A DNA stretch of 64,000 bases from Euonymus europaeus. Lineage: Eukaryota > Streptophyta > Magnoliopsida > Celastrales > Celastraceae. Positions 41,280 through 53,444 of the stretch are shown in pieces. The position numbers and the translations under genes are program-made. The notes under the pieces were generated by a model. That model saw nothing but the letters and a program-made list of their open reading frames with translations. It searched no databases and was not told the DNA's origin. The DNA lies in NCBI GenBank assembly GCA_963580455.1, contig OY756958.1:27850501-27914500 (forward strand). The letters are read 5' to 3'. Position 1 is the stretch's first letter. Each line of letters starts with the position of its first letter.

Positions 41280-43670
41280 GAATACACCCAGTTATCAGTC
41301 AAGTCTTCAGGGCATTATAGAGCTCATTGCTGAAATACCTTTGACTGAGAGACATACTGAAAAGCTAAGGAAAATGCCATTTTGGAACTTAATTGAAGCT
41401 ATAATGCAGAAAGAAGTAACCATTGCAGACAGTGCATTCTCCAACATGAACATGTTTAACCTATTGAAGACTTTTGACAAAGAGAAGAAAGCTTTCCTCG
41501 TGGGTGGAGAGTACAGGAAGTTTAGGTACAAAAATTTCAGAAACATCTTCAGAATAAATGATGGCAAGAGGGCTGTTGAGATAACACCCCAAAAGAAAGA
41601 CTCCAGCAGTAAATTCATTGAGAGACGCTTTAGGTTCTGCCCTAGATTGACCAAAACAAATATAGCCACAGAACTCAAAGAAGCAGCAGCAGGGGACGAT
41701 GAAAATCATGAAGATGATCTATGTCGTCTTATTGTGATGTACCTGCTTGCATCATTGATTGTTCCTAACAAGTCAATGACACTGAGTTGGGGATACGTAA
41801 ACTACATCGAAGATGTGGAGGACATAGAGAAGTATAATTGGTCTTGGCATGCATACGAATACTTGCAAACATCATTGTGTAAGTCCAGGCCAGAAGATAT
41901 CACTGGTTGCTTAGTCGCTTTGCCAGTAAGGAAATATAATGTTATGATATGTATATGATACGATCATAATTATATGAATGTGCTTCTGTAATATTGTAAC
42001 TGAAATCTTGTTATCTCCCTGTGATACAGTATTGGGTAATGGACATTTCAGATATTTGTGAGGCGAAAAACTCAAAGTCAACCCTGATTTGAGCAAAATG
42101 GGACCTCAGAGAGCTAACGAGAACATTGAAGACCACGACAGTTGAAAGACTGCATCAGCCTGGATATGATGATGATTACGATGATTCATGTGCTGATGAA
42201 TCTGATGAATATGATAATGCATTTGATGATGATGATGATACCGATGAAAATGCAGATGACAGCTACACATCAGATGATGGGCAAAACCCTGAAACAGAAG
42301 CACCAAAATTTTTTCCAAAAGAAGATGACGATACCCTTGAGAACACACCATTGATAAGGCTTGCAGAGTATGTCATAAAAAATTTGGACAAGAAAAGTAC
42401 GTCAGCAGCACCTAGCGTATCAAAAATAGAAGAGAGCAATGAATCATCTGAGAAACAGATTCAGACTCTTCTGACTGATCTACAAGAAAAGGATACGTAT
42501 ATTGATTACTTGCAGAAGAAGGTAATTGCGTTAGAAGCAGAATTGGAGGAAATTAAGGAGAAGCTTAAATTAGTGGAGCATGAGAAAAATAACATAGCAT
42601 CAACACTACAGGAGGAGTTGATAGAAATGGAAGTACATGGATTGACCCAAAAATTGAGAGGAACAACTCCAGTAAACACCAGCGAAGATAAATGGCAGGT
42701 TAGAGGATATATTTGAGATGATGTTGTTATATATAAGTAATATGTGTTTGATACCCTTGTGATACAGACCCCGGGAACTTCTGCAGTTGGGAAAGACCAG
42801 GGAATACATAAGTCAGACCCTCATGGTCCTGCTGAGGAATGGATGACTGACATCCCAAAGTTCAATTTGGTGAGAATTTATAAATACTCCACTGCATTTG
42901 CACTTGTTGAGCTTGTTTTGACACATTATATAATGACTATTGCAGTCTCAATCACTGGGCGACACCCCCATTAAAAAGAAGGATGATATTAACACCTTAA
43001 TTCAACTGCTTGATACTCCAGTGAAGTGCGTTAGCAAGCCAGTAGAGTCCAAAGATGATAAGGTAATAATACAGTCATAATACGTTAAGTTATGAATATC
43101 ACTACTTATCGAAACTCAGCAATACAGGAAGCAATTTCTCGTAATATTGTCAATCCAGAAGCCAAAGACCCAAAGACTGAGGTGACGTAATATGTGTTTG
43201 ATACCCTTGTGATATATAAGTAATATGTGTTTGATACCCTTGTGATACAGACCCCAGGAACTTCTGCAGTTGGGAAAGACCAGGGAATACATAACTCAGA
43301 CCTTCATGGTCCTGCTGAGGAATGGATGACTGACATTCCAAAGTTGAATTTGGTGAGAATTTATAAATACTACACTGCATTTGCATTTGCACTTGTTGAG
43401 CTTGTTTTGACACATTATATAATGACTATTGCAGTCTCAATCACTGGGCGACACCCCTATTAAAAAGAAGGATGATATTAACACCTTAATTCAACTGCTT
43501 GATACTCCAGTGAAGTGCATTAGCAAGCCAGTAGAGTCCAAAGATGACAAGGTAATAATACAGTCATAATACGTTAAGTTATGAATATCACTACTTATCG
43601 AAACTCAACAATACAGGAAGCAATTTCTCGTAATATTGTCAATCCACTTCTCACAAATTTTAAAAACTAA
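41262..43670 (+). CDS. MULE-borne DUF1985 / plant-mobile-domain gene
   Basis: Not a transposase; this protein family is carried by many plant MULEs, often next to or fused with a Ulp1-like protease. Segments read: 41262-41925 (acceptor GATACATAG, donor GTAAGG) with the diagnostic block DDLCRLIVMYLLASLIVP and VEDIEKYNWSWHAYEYL; a weaker middle segment from about 42030; 42126-42696 with a very acidic run (YDNAFDDDDDTDENADD) and a coiled coil (LQEKDTYIDYLQKKVIALEA); then small exons 42768-42869, 42963-43079 approx., ~43129-43182, and duplicate copies of these to 43647. All the small exons are phase 0. The frame ends at TAA 43670 soon after the second copy breaks off. I see no Ulp1 catalytic triad. 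The 5' end and the join near 42.03-42.13 kb are uncertain. Confidence 0.6.
42731..43647 (+). repeat. 483-bp tandem duplication containing three exons
   Basis: Copy 1 42731-43213 and copy 2 43214-43647 align with constant offset 483. Each contains an exon of 102 bases (TPGTSAVGKDQGIH), one of 117 bases (GDTPIKKKDDINTLIQLLDT) and the start of a third (EAISRNIVN). Differences are few (for example CCCGGG versus CCAGGA). Copy 2 stops abruptly after GTCAATCCA. Confidence 0.9.
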
Positions 43671-44459
43671 TGACTGAAAATCAACATCACTGCGAAGCAT
43701 AACAGGAAATACTTGAGACGAACACTTAATCATCAAGAAAACAGCTTCGGCCATAGTACGCAACTTAAATAATTTTAAGAAACATTCAGTGCGAATGGAT
43801 CCCCCACGTATCACAATAGTATCACATAAGCGAGAACAGTACAATATCTTCCCCTGGAAGCACGAATCCTACAACCAATGAAGAATAAATTCACCAAAAA
43901 ACACAGGAAAAAAGAAAGAAAAATAAATCATCTTCCGCACAAATGCAAATCATAAAAATATTAATAAAAAATAAACCATAACAAATACAAAATAATGTAC
44001 CAATACTAAAACAGTGCAACAACCAACCACTTACCAGACAGTCGAAGAAGATAGTGCAGTCGACGGACCTTCCCTACCGCAACAGCCAGCAACCCAAACA
44101 CCTCTATCACAGATCCAAACAACCACCAACATACAATACACACAACCCAAACACCTCCGACAAAGACTAACCAATATCAACTCTAGGCGGCTCTCCTCCG
44201 ATCAACCCTTCGACCATAACTCTCCTCTCTCACAAAGACAAGAAACCCAAAACCAGAAAGAAGATGCACGAAACCCAACGTATACCGCGCCCACTAGATT
44301 GAAGTTAAAGGGTAATTCTGACATTAAAAAGTAAGTACAAGACCTGAAATTACCTACTTAGCCTTATTTTGACCTAAACTTAAATAAAATAACCTACTTG
44401 ACTTTTCTACAAATAAGTGTCTTAACTTGCACTTTTTGGCAATTTCCCCTTCCAAAAAA

Positions 44460-45270
44460 AATGTTCCCATGCAATTAATTATCTACATTGACCCCCAAAA
44501 TAAATATAAACGAAAAATATAATAATATTATATTTACCTATCTGGCAAGGACCACCAAATGACGAAATATGTCCACGTCACATAATAATAAGGCATCAGA
44601 GCAGCATTATAGAAAGTGGCCAAAACCCTTTTACAAGACAATTATTGATGTAAAAAGGCCACAGCTCGTGTGGTTGCAATCACAATATGTAGGGTGTGAT
44701 TTCAATTGGGACCAAGCTTTCTTCCCATCATAGCCCTTTCATTTTTAGTTTCGGTCTCTACAATTAATTCCATTACGATTAAATTTTGTTGGCTGTGAAT
44801 ATTATATTATTGATTTATTTTCAATACCTAATTTGCAATAAGAGTCTTTATGGGACCCACGAAAAAGATAGCCGTTAAGTCTAGGCGCGGTTGGACAATA
44901 AAAGACACAGAAACCCCATGAAAAACAGTGTCTGCTTAGAGATTCCGATATTTATAAATTCATAAATATAAATCTGTTTGTTTTTCTTCTAATAAAAATT
45001 CAAGTATTGAACAACAGAGATAAAAACTAGCCGTTATGGAGAAGAGCCTCTGAATCTAATTGCATCACCTGACAATTTCTCTCCAAATTTATTTCTCACA
45101 ATATAGAGATTCTCTCTCTCTGTAGCTCGTCACGTGGTGGTGGGTCTTTCGTGGTAGCTCTCGCTACTAAAAACTCTCTTAAAGACCTGAACTTTTCCCC
45201 AGTTTCATTCGTTCAAACCCCAAAAAGAGTTCAATCTGTCTAGTTCCTTTAAAAAGCCATACCTTGATTG
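44460..45270. other. Intergenic, IMK2-type gene promoter region
   Basis: AT-rich sequence with TATA-like words near 44950-44970 and a CT-rich leader tract near 45100-45125, as often seen in plant 5' UTRs. No coding sequence recognised. Confidence 0.5.
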
Positions 45271-47750
45271 ATGGTTATGGAGAACCCAAGTAGAGTTTAT
45301 GATAGATTTTGTGAATACCGTTTTCTCTGTTTCTCCGATTGGAGCTGCATTTCTAACAAGAAGGAGAAATGGAAGTTTCTTGCCTGGGTTTTGTTGTGTA
45401 TTTGGGTGTTTCAGGGTGTTTCTGGGCAGGACTGGGATGGTGTGATAATTACAGCAGCAGATTATCAAGGGCTTCAGGCATTCAAGAATGAGTTACTTGA
45501 TCCAAAAGGGTTCTTGAAGAGCTGGAATGACAGTGGCTATGGAGCTTGTTCTGGTGGATGGACGGGGATCAAGTGTGCTCAAGGTCAAGTCATTATAATT
45601 CAGCTTCCATGGAAGGGGTTGGGAGGAAGAATCACTGAAAAAATTGGGCAACTTCAGGAGCTAAGGAAGTTAAGCCTCCATGATAATGTCATTGCAGGCT
45701 CAATACCTCGAACATTGGGGCTTCTCCCAAATCTTAGAGGAGTTCAGCTCTTCAATAATCGACTTTCGGGATCGATTCCTCCTTCATTGGGTTTCTCACC
45801 TCTGCTTCAAACTATAGACCTTGGCAACAATTCGCTCACCGGGACGATCCCCGAGAGTTTGGGAAACTCTACCAAGATTTTCAGGCTCAATCTTAGCTAT
45901 AATTCTCTATCAGGTTCAATCCCACTTAGTCTCACTCGGTCTTTGTCTCTTGTTTTTCTTGATTTGCGACGCAATGAACTTTCTGGATCAATCCCAGATT
46001 CTTGGGGCGAGTCACAGAAGAATAGCTTCTTCCATCTTCGGTCTTTAACACTAGACCATAACTTCCTCTCTGGAAGTATTCCTGTTTCATTGAGCAATTT
46101 AATAGAGCTTCAAGAGGTTTCGCTCAGTTACAATAACATAACGGGAGGAATCCCAACTGAAATTGGGAGGATCTTTATGCTTAGAACACTAGATTTCTCT
46201 CACAATGCCATCAATGGGAGCTTGCCTGCTAGTATTTCTAATCTTACATTGCTTACAAATCTCGATCTATCGCAGAATAAACTCAGTGGAGAAATCCCCC
46301 AAAGTCTTTCTAATATCAATAGACTTAGTTTCCTCAATGTTTCTTTCAACAGTCTCTCTGGTCCTGTGCCTAAATCCCTCTCTCAAAGATTTAACTCAAG
46401 CTCTTTTATTGGGAACATTCAGCTATGTGGTTATACTGCTTCAGCTCCATGTCCTTCCCAGGCACCTTCCCAGATTTCCCTGGCTCCTCCGCCTGAAAAA
46501 CAAGGAACTCATCGGAGAAAACTGAGTACCAAAGACATTATTCTCATAGCAGCAGGAGCTCTCCTTATAGTTCTGCTTATCCTCTGCTGCATTCTGTTTT
46601 GTTGCTTGATAAAGAAAAGAAGTCAATCAAAAGCAAATAATGGGCAGGCCACAGCCAGAGAGGCAGCAAGGGGCAAAAAAGGGGTTGCAGGAGCTGGAGT
46701 TGAAGCAGAATCCGGTGGAGATGCTGGTGGGAAATTAGTACATTTTGATGGGCCAATGGTGTTCACAGCTGATGATCTTCTGTGTGCAACTGCTGAGATT
46801 ATGGGAAAGAGTACCTATGGAACTGTGTATAAAGCCACATTGGAGGATGGGAGTCAAGTTGCAGTGAAGAGATTAAGAGAAAAGATAACCAAAAGCCAGA
46901 AAGAATTTGAAACAGAAGGTAATATTCTTGGGAAAATCAGACACCCAAATCTTTTGGCTTTAAGGGCTTATTACTTAGGTCCCAAAGGAGAAAAGCTTCT
47001 TGTCTATGATTACATGCCAAAAGGAAGTCTTGCTACATTCCTCCATGGTATGTACAGAAATACTATGTTTGTATTGTATTCATATGTGTGTGTACTTGAA
47101 GTATAATGAAGCTGACTATATTATATTGTTCTGCGACAGCTAGAGGGCCTGACACACCAATTGATTGGCCAACCAGAATGAGAATAACACAAGGCATGAC
47201 AAGAGGCTTGCTCTACCTTCACAAGAATGAGAACATCATGCATGGAAACCTCACATCAAGCAATATCCTGCTTGATGAGCAGACCAATGCAAAGATAGCA
47301 GACTACGGCCTCTCTCGCCTAATGACAGCAGCCGCCAATGCTAATGTCATCGCCACTGCTGGAGCTTTGGGCTACAGAGCACCTGAGCTTTCCAAGCTCA
47401 AGAAAGCCAACACCAAAACTGATGTGTATAGCCTTGGTGTGATAATCCTGGAGCTTCTAACGGGGAAGTCTCCTGGAGAGGCCATGAATGGAGTGGATTT
47501 GCCTCAATGGGTTGCCTCAACTGTGAAGGAGGAGTGGACGAATGAAGTGTTCGACCTGGAATTGATGAAGGATGCACCTGCAATTGGTGATGAGCTGCTC
47601 AATACATTGAAATTGGCATTGCATTGCGTTGATCCTTCGCCTTCAGCAAGACCAGAAGTTCAACAGGTCCTTCAGCAACTTGAAGAGATTAAACCAGAAG
47701 CAGGTACATCTGGAGGAGCTGCTGCTGCTGGAACGAGCGAGGAGAAGTAA
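45271..47750 (+). CDS. IMK2-like: LRR receptor-like pseudokinase, IMK2/IMK3 type
   Basis: LRR-III type receptor kinase of the inflorescence-meristem (IMK) group. Exons 45271-47047 and 47140-47750, one 92-base GT-AG intron; 795 residues. Order: N-terminal signal-anchor stretch (~35-50, [12 protein letters not shown]), LRR N-cap ([18 protein letters not shown]), about ten LRRs, C-terminal cap, transmembrane segment (~423-447), kinase-like domain. The glycine loop is degenerate ([11 protein letters not shown]), Lys 533 (VAVKRL) is kept, but HRD is HGN at 627-629 and DFG is DYG at 647-649. The missing catalytic Asp is usual for this group and implies little or no phosphotransfer; it would signal through partners. 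Tail Ala/Gly-rich. The first ATG (45271) is followed by another two codons on; either may be used. Confidence 0.93.
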
Positions 47751-48715
47751 TGGTAGAGAGCTACTTAAGTATTGCATATAGAATAGTACTACTAACAATT
47801 CTTTCATTCTTGAGTACTTGTTTTCCACTTCCGAGTAAGCTTTCAGATCTGTAAATACAAGTTTGTTTAGCATTTTGAGTTTTTAATAAAATTTTGCCTA
47901 CTTCGAACTGATTTACTCAGCTAAAGTCTCTGGTTCTGCTGTGTGCTTTGAATTGTCGTTTCATGTTCATGGAAGATTGACTTTATCGACAAATCTATGT
48001 TTCTTCTTGTATGACAGTGTCAATACTAGTAGAATATTCCATTCTGGGCACTTTTAAGCAACATAGAGATTTCAGGTTCTATTTTCTTTCTTTTTTTCTT
48101 CTATGTAATTTGAGGCCACAACCCACAATAGAAAGGAATAGATTGGTCTTGTTGACTGTTGAGTGGGTCAAGCCCGAAGCTAATAATTTCCAAGAAAATG
48201 CCCATCCTCGGCCCCTTCGGCAGAAAATGTAATCTGTTTAAAATTAATGAAAAAACCAAAGAAATTTGTATGGTGCATATTGTGGCAAATCACAAAATTT
48301 CAGGAAGTCTGAGCCCATTTGGTTTGTTTTCTGTTTTTTTATTTTTTTTAGTACATTTTTTTATTTCAAGTTATTTTATATTTTTTAAAATGACAATCAA
48401 ACATGTTTTATTGGGTTTTTTTTGTTAAAAGTATCCTTTTGAATTTGGTGTAATTCTGTGATAAATAATGTTGATTTGCCGAGTTGCATAATGGATAAGG
48501 GGACTTATCCCCCATTTTCAAAAATTACCATTGATGATGAAAACCCTAACCAATCAAAGACTTTCAAACAAAGTGCTACAAAAGTTATGGAGTTTAATTA
48601 GCAAATTGATGAGATAACAACTTTCAAGAAGAAACTTCGCTTATCCGTCTCCATTAATCCAAGATTTTACTCGTTCTTCTTTTTCAATCAAAAATTTAAA
48701 AGTCAATAATTTAGG
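47751..48715. other. Intergenic, 3' UTR and AT-rich DNA
   Basis: Contains the IMK2-type 3' UTR with AATAAA-like words near 47884. No other gene recognised. Confidence 0.55.
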
Positions 48716-48775
48716 GGTAAGTATATTTTTAGTTATGGAAATAGTTGTCAAAAATCATTTTTATTATTGAAAGTT

Positions 48776-49805
48776 TAAAAATTGTATTTTGATCACCCAA
48801 AGTTTCGTTTTGCATCAATAGTGACTTGGGATAGATATTCATACTTTTGGACAATCAACTAATCGACATGACACATTGACTGTTAGTATTCCGTCTGACT
48901 TAGCTGACATGGCATAAATTTGTCAGTAATGTGGGATAAAATGAAAATTTTATATAAAAAATAAAAATGCCCTTTTCACATGAATTAAATAAAAAAAATC
49001 CCGCCACCTGCACTTCCTCCACGTCCTCCTCCATCTTCTTTCTTCATTAGACCTAGTTACAACCTTCAATTTCAAGCGATAGACAAAGTCTCAGGGAATC
49101 AATTTTCGGTGATGCCCTCAATTTCGCCGAAGATCCATTTCAAGGAAGAACAAGCAACGTTAGGGATTGGGTTTGTAGTTTCCTATATCTTTTGCACTCT
49201 CTCCCTGAAATCTCTGTTTTTAGCTACTCCGTGTTCCAAGGCGACAATTCGATATGTATATATACTCGCGCGACAATATGTAAGTCTACACCATCTTGTA
49301 TCTGCTATGCCTATTGTCATTTAATTGTGAGTGCCTCTATGAAACTCATTTTTCAATTTGCTTCTACCCTTCACACAATGTTCGCGATCTGCTTGCATCC
49401 ACTGATGTTATCAGCAATAAATCCCTTCATGTTCGTCTATTCATCAATTGATTTCAATATCATCGTGTAGCCAAACAAGGAAGATAAATTAATTGTGACT
49501 GTTTTTGTGGTAGGCCAGGGTGAGGTCATTGGACGGAATGATGGATCTATTTTTGTTATAAAATTTTAGGATTAGGGTAAACTGTTTGATAAAATCTTTT
49601 GTTATAGGTATATGCATCTAATCTTGTCATGTGTAATTTTTATTTTTAAATCTACTATTTCCCACTTTGGCAAATGTCAGGCCAGATAAGCAAAATATGC
49701 AATCGCAGTTAATGGTCAACTTCAATGCAAAAAATATGAAAATATGACTGAGTCATTACTACACAAAACGAAACATTGATGATCAAAATGCAACTTCTAA
49801 GGGTC
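48776..49805. mobile_element. Degenerate long-TIR element, non-autonomous MULE-like
   Basis: The left part (48782-48870) contains GTATTTTGATCACCCAAAGT, TTTCGTTTTG, TAGTGACTTGGGATA, TCATACTTTT. The right part (about 49690-49800), read on the other strand, contains GCATTTTGATCATCAATG, TTTCGTTTTG, TAATGACTCAGTCATA, TCATATTTTT in the same order, and further inward both carry CTTA-x-CTG-x-C-x-TGACAT. Such ~100-bp diverged inverted ends over a ~1-kb non-coding interior suit an old MULE. No target duplication found; outer limits are approximate. Confidence 0.55.
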
Positions 49806-49829
49806 TATTCTCCTTACTGTTTTGAGACT

Positions 49830-52185
49830 CTTTTGAGTTTTCAGTTTTTTAAAAACTCGAAACTTATTTGATTTGTGTGTTTTGGAAAATATATTTTAGA
49901 GAACAAGTAAAAATTGTAACATAAAACTAAACACGAATTTTTCATGTTTTTAGTGTTTTGACCCAAAACAAGGAACTTTCCGTCACTTTATGTGATATGC
50001 TTCGTATTCGTACGAATATATCGTCTTCTTCCTGTCGTCGTTGCTCTTCCTTCCGTACGAATAAATCTTTGATGATAAAAATGATTTTAGGCAACTCTCT
50101 CAATAACAAAAAAAAAGTCATTATCCCTTATGTTTTTTTCCAGAAATACTTCTTGACTAAGCACGTCTAGTAAGGTGTGGTGCCATAGTTCGGTATAGAT
50201 ATCCATTAGTTTGGTATTGAATGGATGATATGGCTCAACTCAAAATTTTGGGAATTTTGGCACAAAACTCAATATTTCATTCAAAGTCATTCTTTCTCCC
50301 CATTCTCTCCAAAACACGTTTGAAAACCATTCGTTACAAAGGATCGCAATTTAAGAAGTAGAACGATTTTGGAAAGAAATTCAAAGACGCACAAGAAAGA
50401 AAAAAGTTAGGGTTTACAAAACAAGAAGAAAAAAATAATTGAAAAATCACTCTGCAGAAAATGAATGTCTTTTTTGTAAATGTATATCTATTAGTATGAA
50501 TGTGTTAATGAAATGAGTGGATGAATTACCACTCATCTAAAAATTACAGTACAATATGAAAGACTACCAAAATCAATCGTCAGTCAAGCAAGAATCACAA
50601 TACAGGATGGAAAAAAAATCACACCCAGAAAATTGTTATCAGAAATTGAACCCTGACTCCATGTTATCAAAAATTGACAAGGGTTTAGAAAGAAATTGCA
50701 GAATCGGAAATTGAAGATCCCAATTATGAAGCCTTCTTTCCACATCTGAATATCCCAATTACGAAGACTTCTTCTTTTCACATCTGATATCTGATTCCTT
50801 CTCGTTTGCGAAACCCTAACCTGTCTCCTTCTTCGAAAACGATGCGATGTCTCATGGAGCATTTTCCGCTCCAACAGGTACAGAGATAGAATAAAAAATA
50901 ATAAAAATAAAAAACTTACCTAATGGGTAACCCAACCCGGTCTATTGACATCCCCGCCTAGACTGGCCCGACCCTTTCCCACATTTCTTCAATTCTCATA
51001 TCTCCGTCGCCCTCTTCTCTGCAGTTGTACGATCTCAGGTGTCGAGCTCTCCATCACGACCAGGCACGAGGCACCCATCACTCATCCAAGAGCCACGAAC
51101 TCCTTATTCATCATCTCTGCCAGGTAAAACCACCTTTCTCTGCCTCGATTTGCTCTCGAATTTCTAGGGTTTCATTGTTGTTGTGTTCGATTTCTGTTGA
51201 GCAGTTGCAATGTTTGATACTCTCTGTGATTAAATTAGGCATTAACCCTTAAATTAGTTCGCAAACCTTCAATCTCTCTATCATGTGCTATATGTCTATT
51301 TCGGGACAAAATATATGAGCTTGTTAAGCAGTTGCAAAATCTCGTGTTCTTATTATAATTCCCTTCTTCACTGGGCTAAATGGCAGTAGGAGCTACTGCG
51401 AGAATCGTGGTTGAATATCATCGTTAAATTAAGATTGCTGATTCTTTTTTGTTATTCCTTGAGTTCGCCGTGAGAGTGTTCAGCTGTGGTTGTAATGTGT
51501 AGTATGAGTCAATTGACTTCCCAAGCTCCTGCAGAATCATTGGCGAGAGTTTAGGATGGGATGATGAGAGGGATGCCGATGGTAATCACCCTGGCGTAGG
51601 CATGTGAGGGCTTTGAAATTGGTCGATGATACGAAGATGGCCACAGTACATGTTATGATTGTGGCAGACTTGTTGATGACTTGATGGTGTAGGTAGACCT
51701 ATTAAATGTATAACATTGCCACAAATTGTTATTAAATTAAATTGACTATGTAAGTGAATTAGAAAAAGGATAATAGTCTCCCACCTCACCACAGGGATTG
51801 CTATTTCAATTACACATCATTTCTCACAAGCAGATGGTGAATCTAAGCTTAAACATCCTATGTAAATAGGTATCGTGCGACTTCATAAATCAAGCATTTT
51901 TTTCACTCTTATTGTGTAATTTTCTTCAGCTCTATGCTCTCCATTTCAATTGTTAACGTGCTATGATATTTTTACTTGAAGGGATGCTTCAAGAAGTTCA
52001 TTGACGAATCAAATGCAAAGAAAGGAAAAAGTATGATAGTTGTTAGTTATTGCTTTAACAACGTAATACACTCAGTCTGACACAAAATTCTTCATTATGA
52101 TGACCAACTGGGGGTTAAATCTGGAGTCAATAAATTGAACAAGGCTTGTAGACCATACCCACACTGCTTCGAGGTGTTTGTGTAT
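49830..52185. other. Intergenic and leader of the PORR pseudogene
   Basis: No gene supported. A CT-rich patch at 50950-51130 ending in a possible donor (CAGGTAAAAC, 51122) could be the 5'-UTR exon of the parental-type PORR gene. A short repeat of TTCCACATCTGA/TTTCACATCTGA occurs near 50733-50790. Confidence 0.45.
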
Positions 52186-53444
52186 ATGTCTCTGAGAAGA
52201 AACTCGAGTGTGGACTCTTTATTCAGGTGGTTCCAAACCAGATTCATGACCTTTAGTAAGCGTGTGCAAGATCAAAGCCGGAATAAGAGAATACATGATC
52301 TTGAAATCGTGACGGAGAAGTGGAAGATATCCTCTGAAGTGTTGTTCTTGGTGGAGGTTTTGAAACAGGAACCGGAGATGATAATCCCAATAAGGAATTT
52401 GGAACAATATAGGATGCAAATTACCCTGCCCAAGCCCCATAAGGTATCTGATTTCATTAGGAAAATGCCAAAGTTGTTTGAACTGTACAAGGATCGAAGG
52501 GGTGTGTTGTGGTGTGGAATGACCAAGCAAGCTGAGGATTTAGTGGAGGAAGAGGAGAGGTTGCTTGAAGAGAATGCTGACAAGGCAGCAGAATATGTTA
52601 CAAGGTGTCTAATGATGTCAGTCGACTTGGCTGCGCTTGGATAAGGTAGCAAATTTTAGAAGAAATTTTGGTTTGCCAAAGGACTTTAGAAACAAATGGG
52701 AGCATGAGTATCCTCAGCATTTTAGAATGGTCAAGTCTGGGGATGAAATGGAGTACTTGGAGCTTGTCAACTGGAATCCTTCTTGGGCTATCACTGAATT
52801 GGAGAAGAAAGTAATGGGTGTTAATGAAACCAATGTTCACAAGCCAGGAATGCTTTCACTGGCTTTTGCTTTGAAGTTCCCTCCCAATTACAAGAAATTG
52901 TACAGATTTGGAGGAAAGATTGAGCACTTCCAAAAGAGGTCCTATCTATCTCCATATGCTGATGCCCAAGGGCTCCAGGCTGGGTCCAAAGAATTTGATA
53001 AACGGGCAATTGCTATTATGCATGAGCTGCTTAGCTTTACTATTGAGAAGAGATTAGTTACAGATCACCTCACCCACTTTCGCCGTGAATTTGTGATGCC
53101 ACAAAAGTTGATGAGGCTTTTTCTTAAGCATATTGGTATTTTCTATGTGTCCGAGAGGGGGAAGAGATTTAGCGTATTCTTAACGGAAGTTACAAAGGTT
53201 CAGAGCTGATTGAGAAAGGCCCATTTGTTGTTTGGAAGGAAAAAGTACTTAACCTTGTTGGCTTTAGAGGAAGGAAGAAGAAGATTGGAGCTTTCAGACT
53301 TTCAGTGACTTATCAGACAAAAAGGAGCACTCTTTGCTTCAAATTGAATCCGATGATGAAGACGTGGAAATACAATTTGAGGAAGAGGAGACCATGGGGG
53401 GTTTAGAGGATGCTTTGCTTACAGACAGTGATGAGATGAGATAG
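52186..53444 (+). pseudogene. WTF9-like: PORR-domain RNA-splicing factor, WTF9 type, frameshifted
   Basis: WTF9-type proteins bind organelle group II introns through the plant organelle RNA recognition (PORR) domain; WTF9 acts in mitochondria. The gene reads from ATG 52186 to TAG 53444 but needs three frame changes: at about 52627-52630 (just after CLMMSVD, where a stop follows), at about 53187-53192 (after VSERGKRFSVFLTE), and at about 53281-53300 (after GRKKKIG). Between breaks the protein is well conserved: LFELYKDRRGVLWCGMT, VANFRRNFGLPKDFRNKW, KPGMLSLAFALKFPPNYK, EFDKRAIAIMHELLSFTIEK and LTHFRREFVMPQKLMRLFLK, then an acidic tail. The conserved body with three short indels suggests a fairly young pseudogene; assembly errors are the alternative. 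Confidence 0.85.

Larger units (their letters stand above)
40209..44449. mobile_element. Mutator-like element (MULE) with perfect 9-bp target duplication
   Basis: The nine bases TTCCAAAAA occur at 40200-40208 and again at 44450-44458, directly flanking termini that read TGGGAAATTG on the left and, on the other strand, GGGGAAATTG on the right. A 9-bp duplication is the hallmark of Mutator transposition; GGGAAATTG-type ends are common in plant MULEs. Beyond the first 10 bases the two ends are only weakly alike. The 4241-bp interior carries a DUF1985-like gene (41262-43670) but no MURA transposase, so the element is non-autonomous. Confidence 0.8.

Noticed and set aside
42106..42351. His-rich minus-strand frame
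   Set aside because: Antisense of the GAT-rich acidic stretch of the MULE gene.
44014..44334. 106-codon Gln/Thr-rich frame near the right end of the MULE
   Set aside because: Composition follows the local CAA/ACA-rich sequence; no domain, and it ends inside the terminal region.
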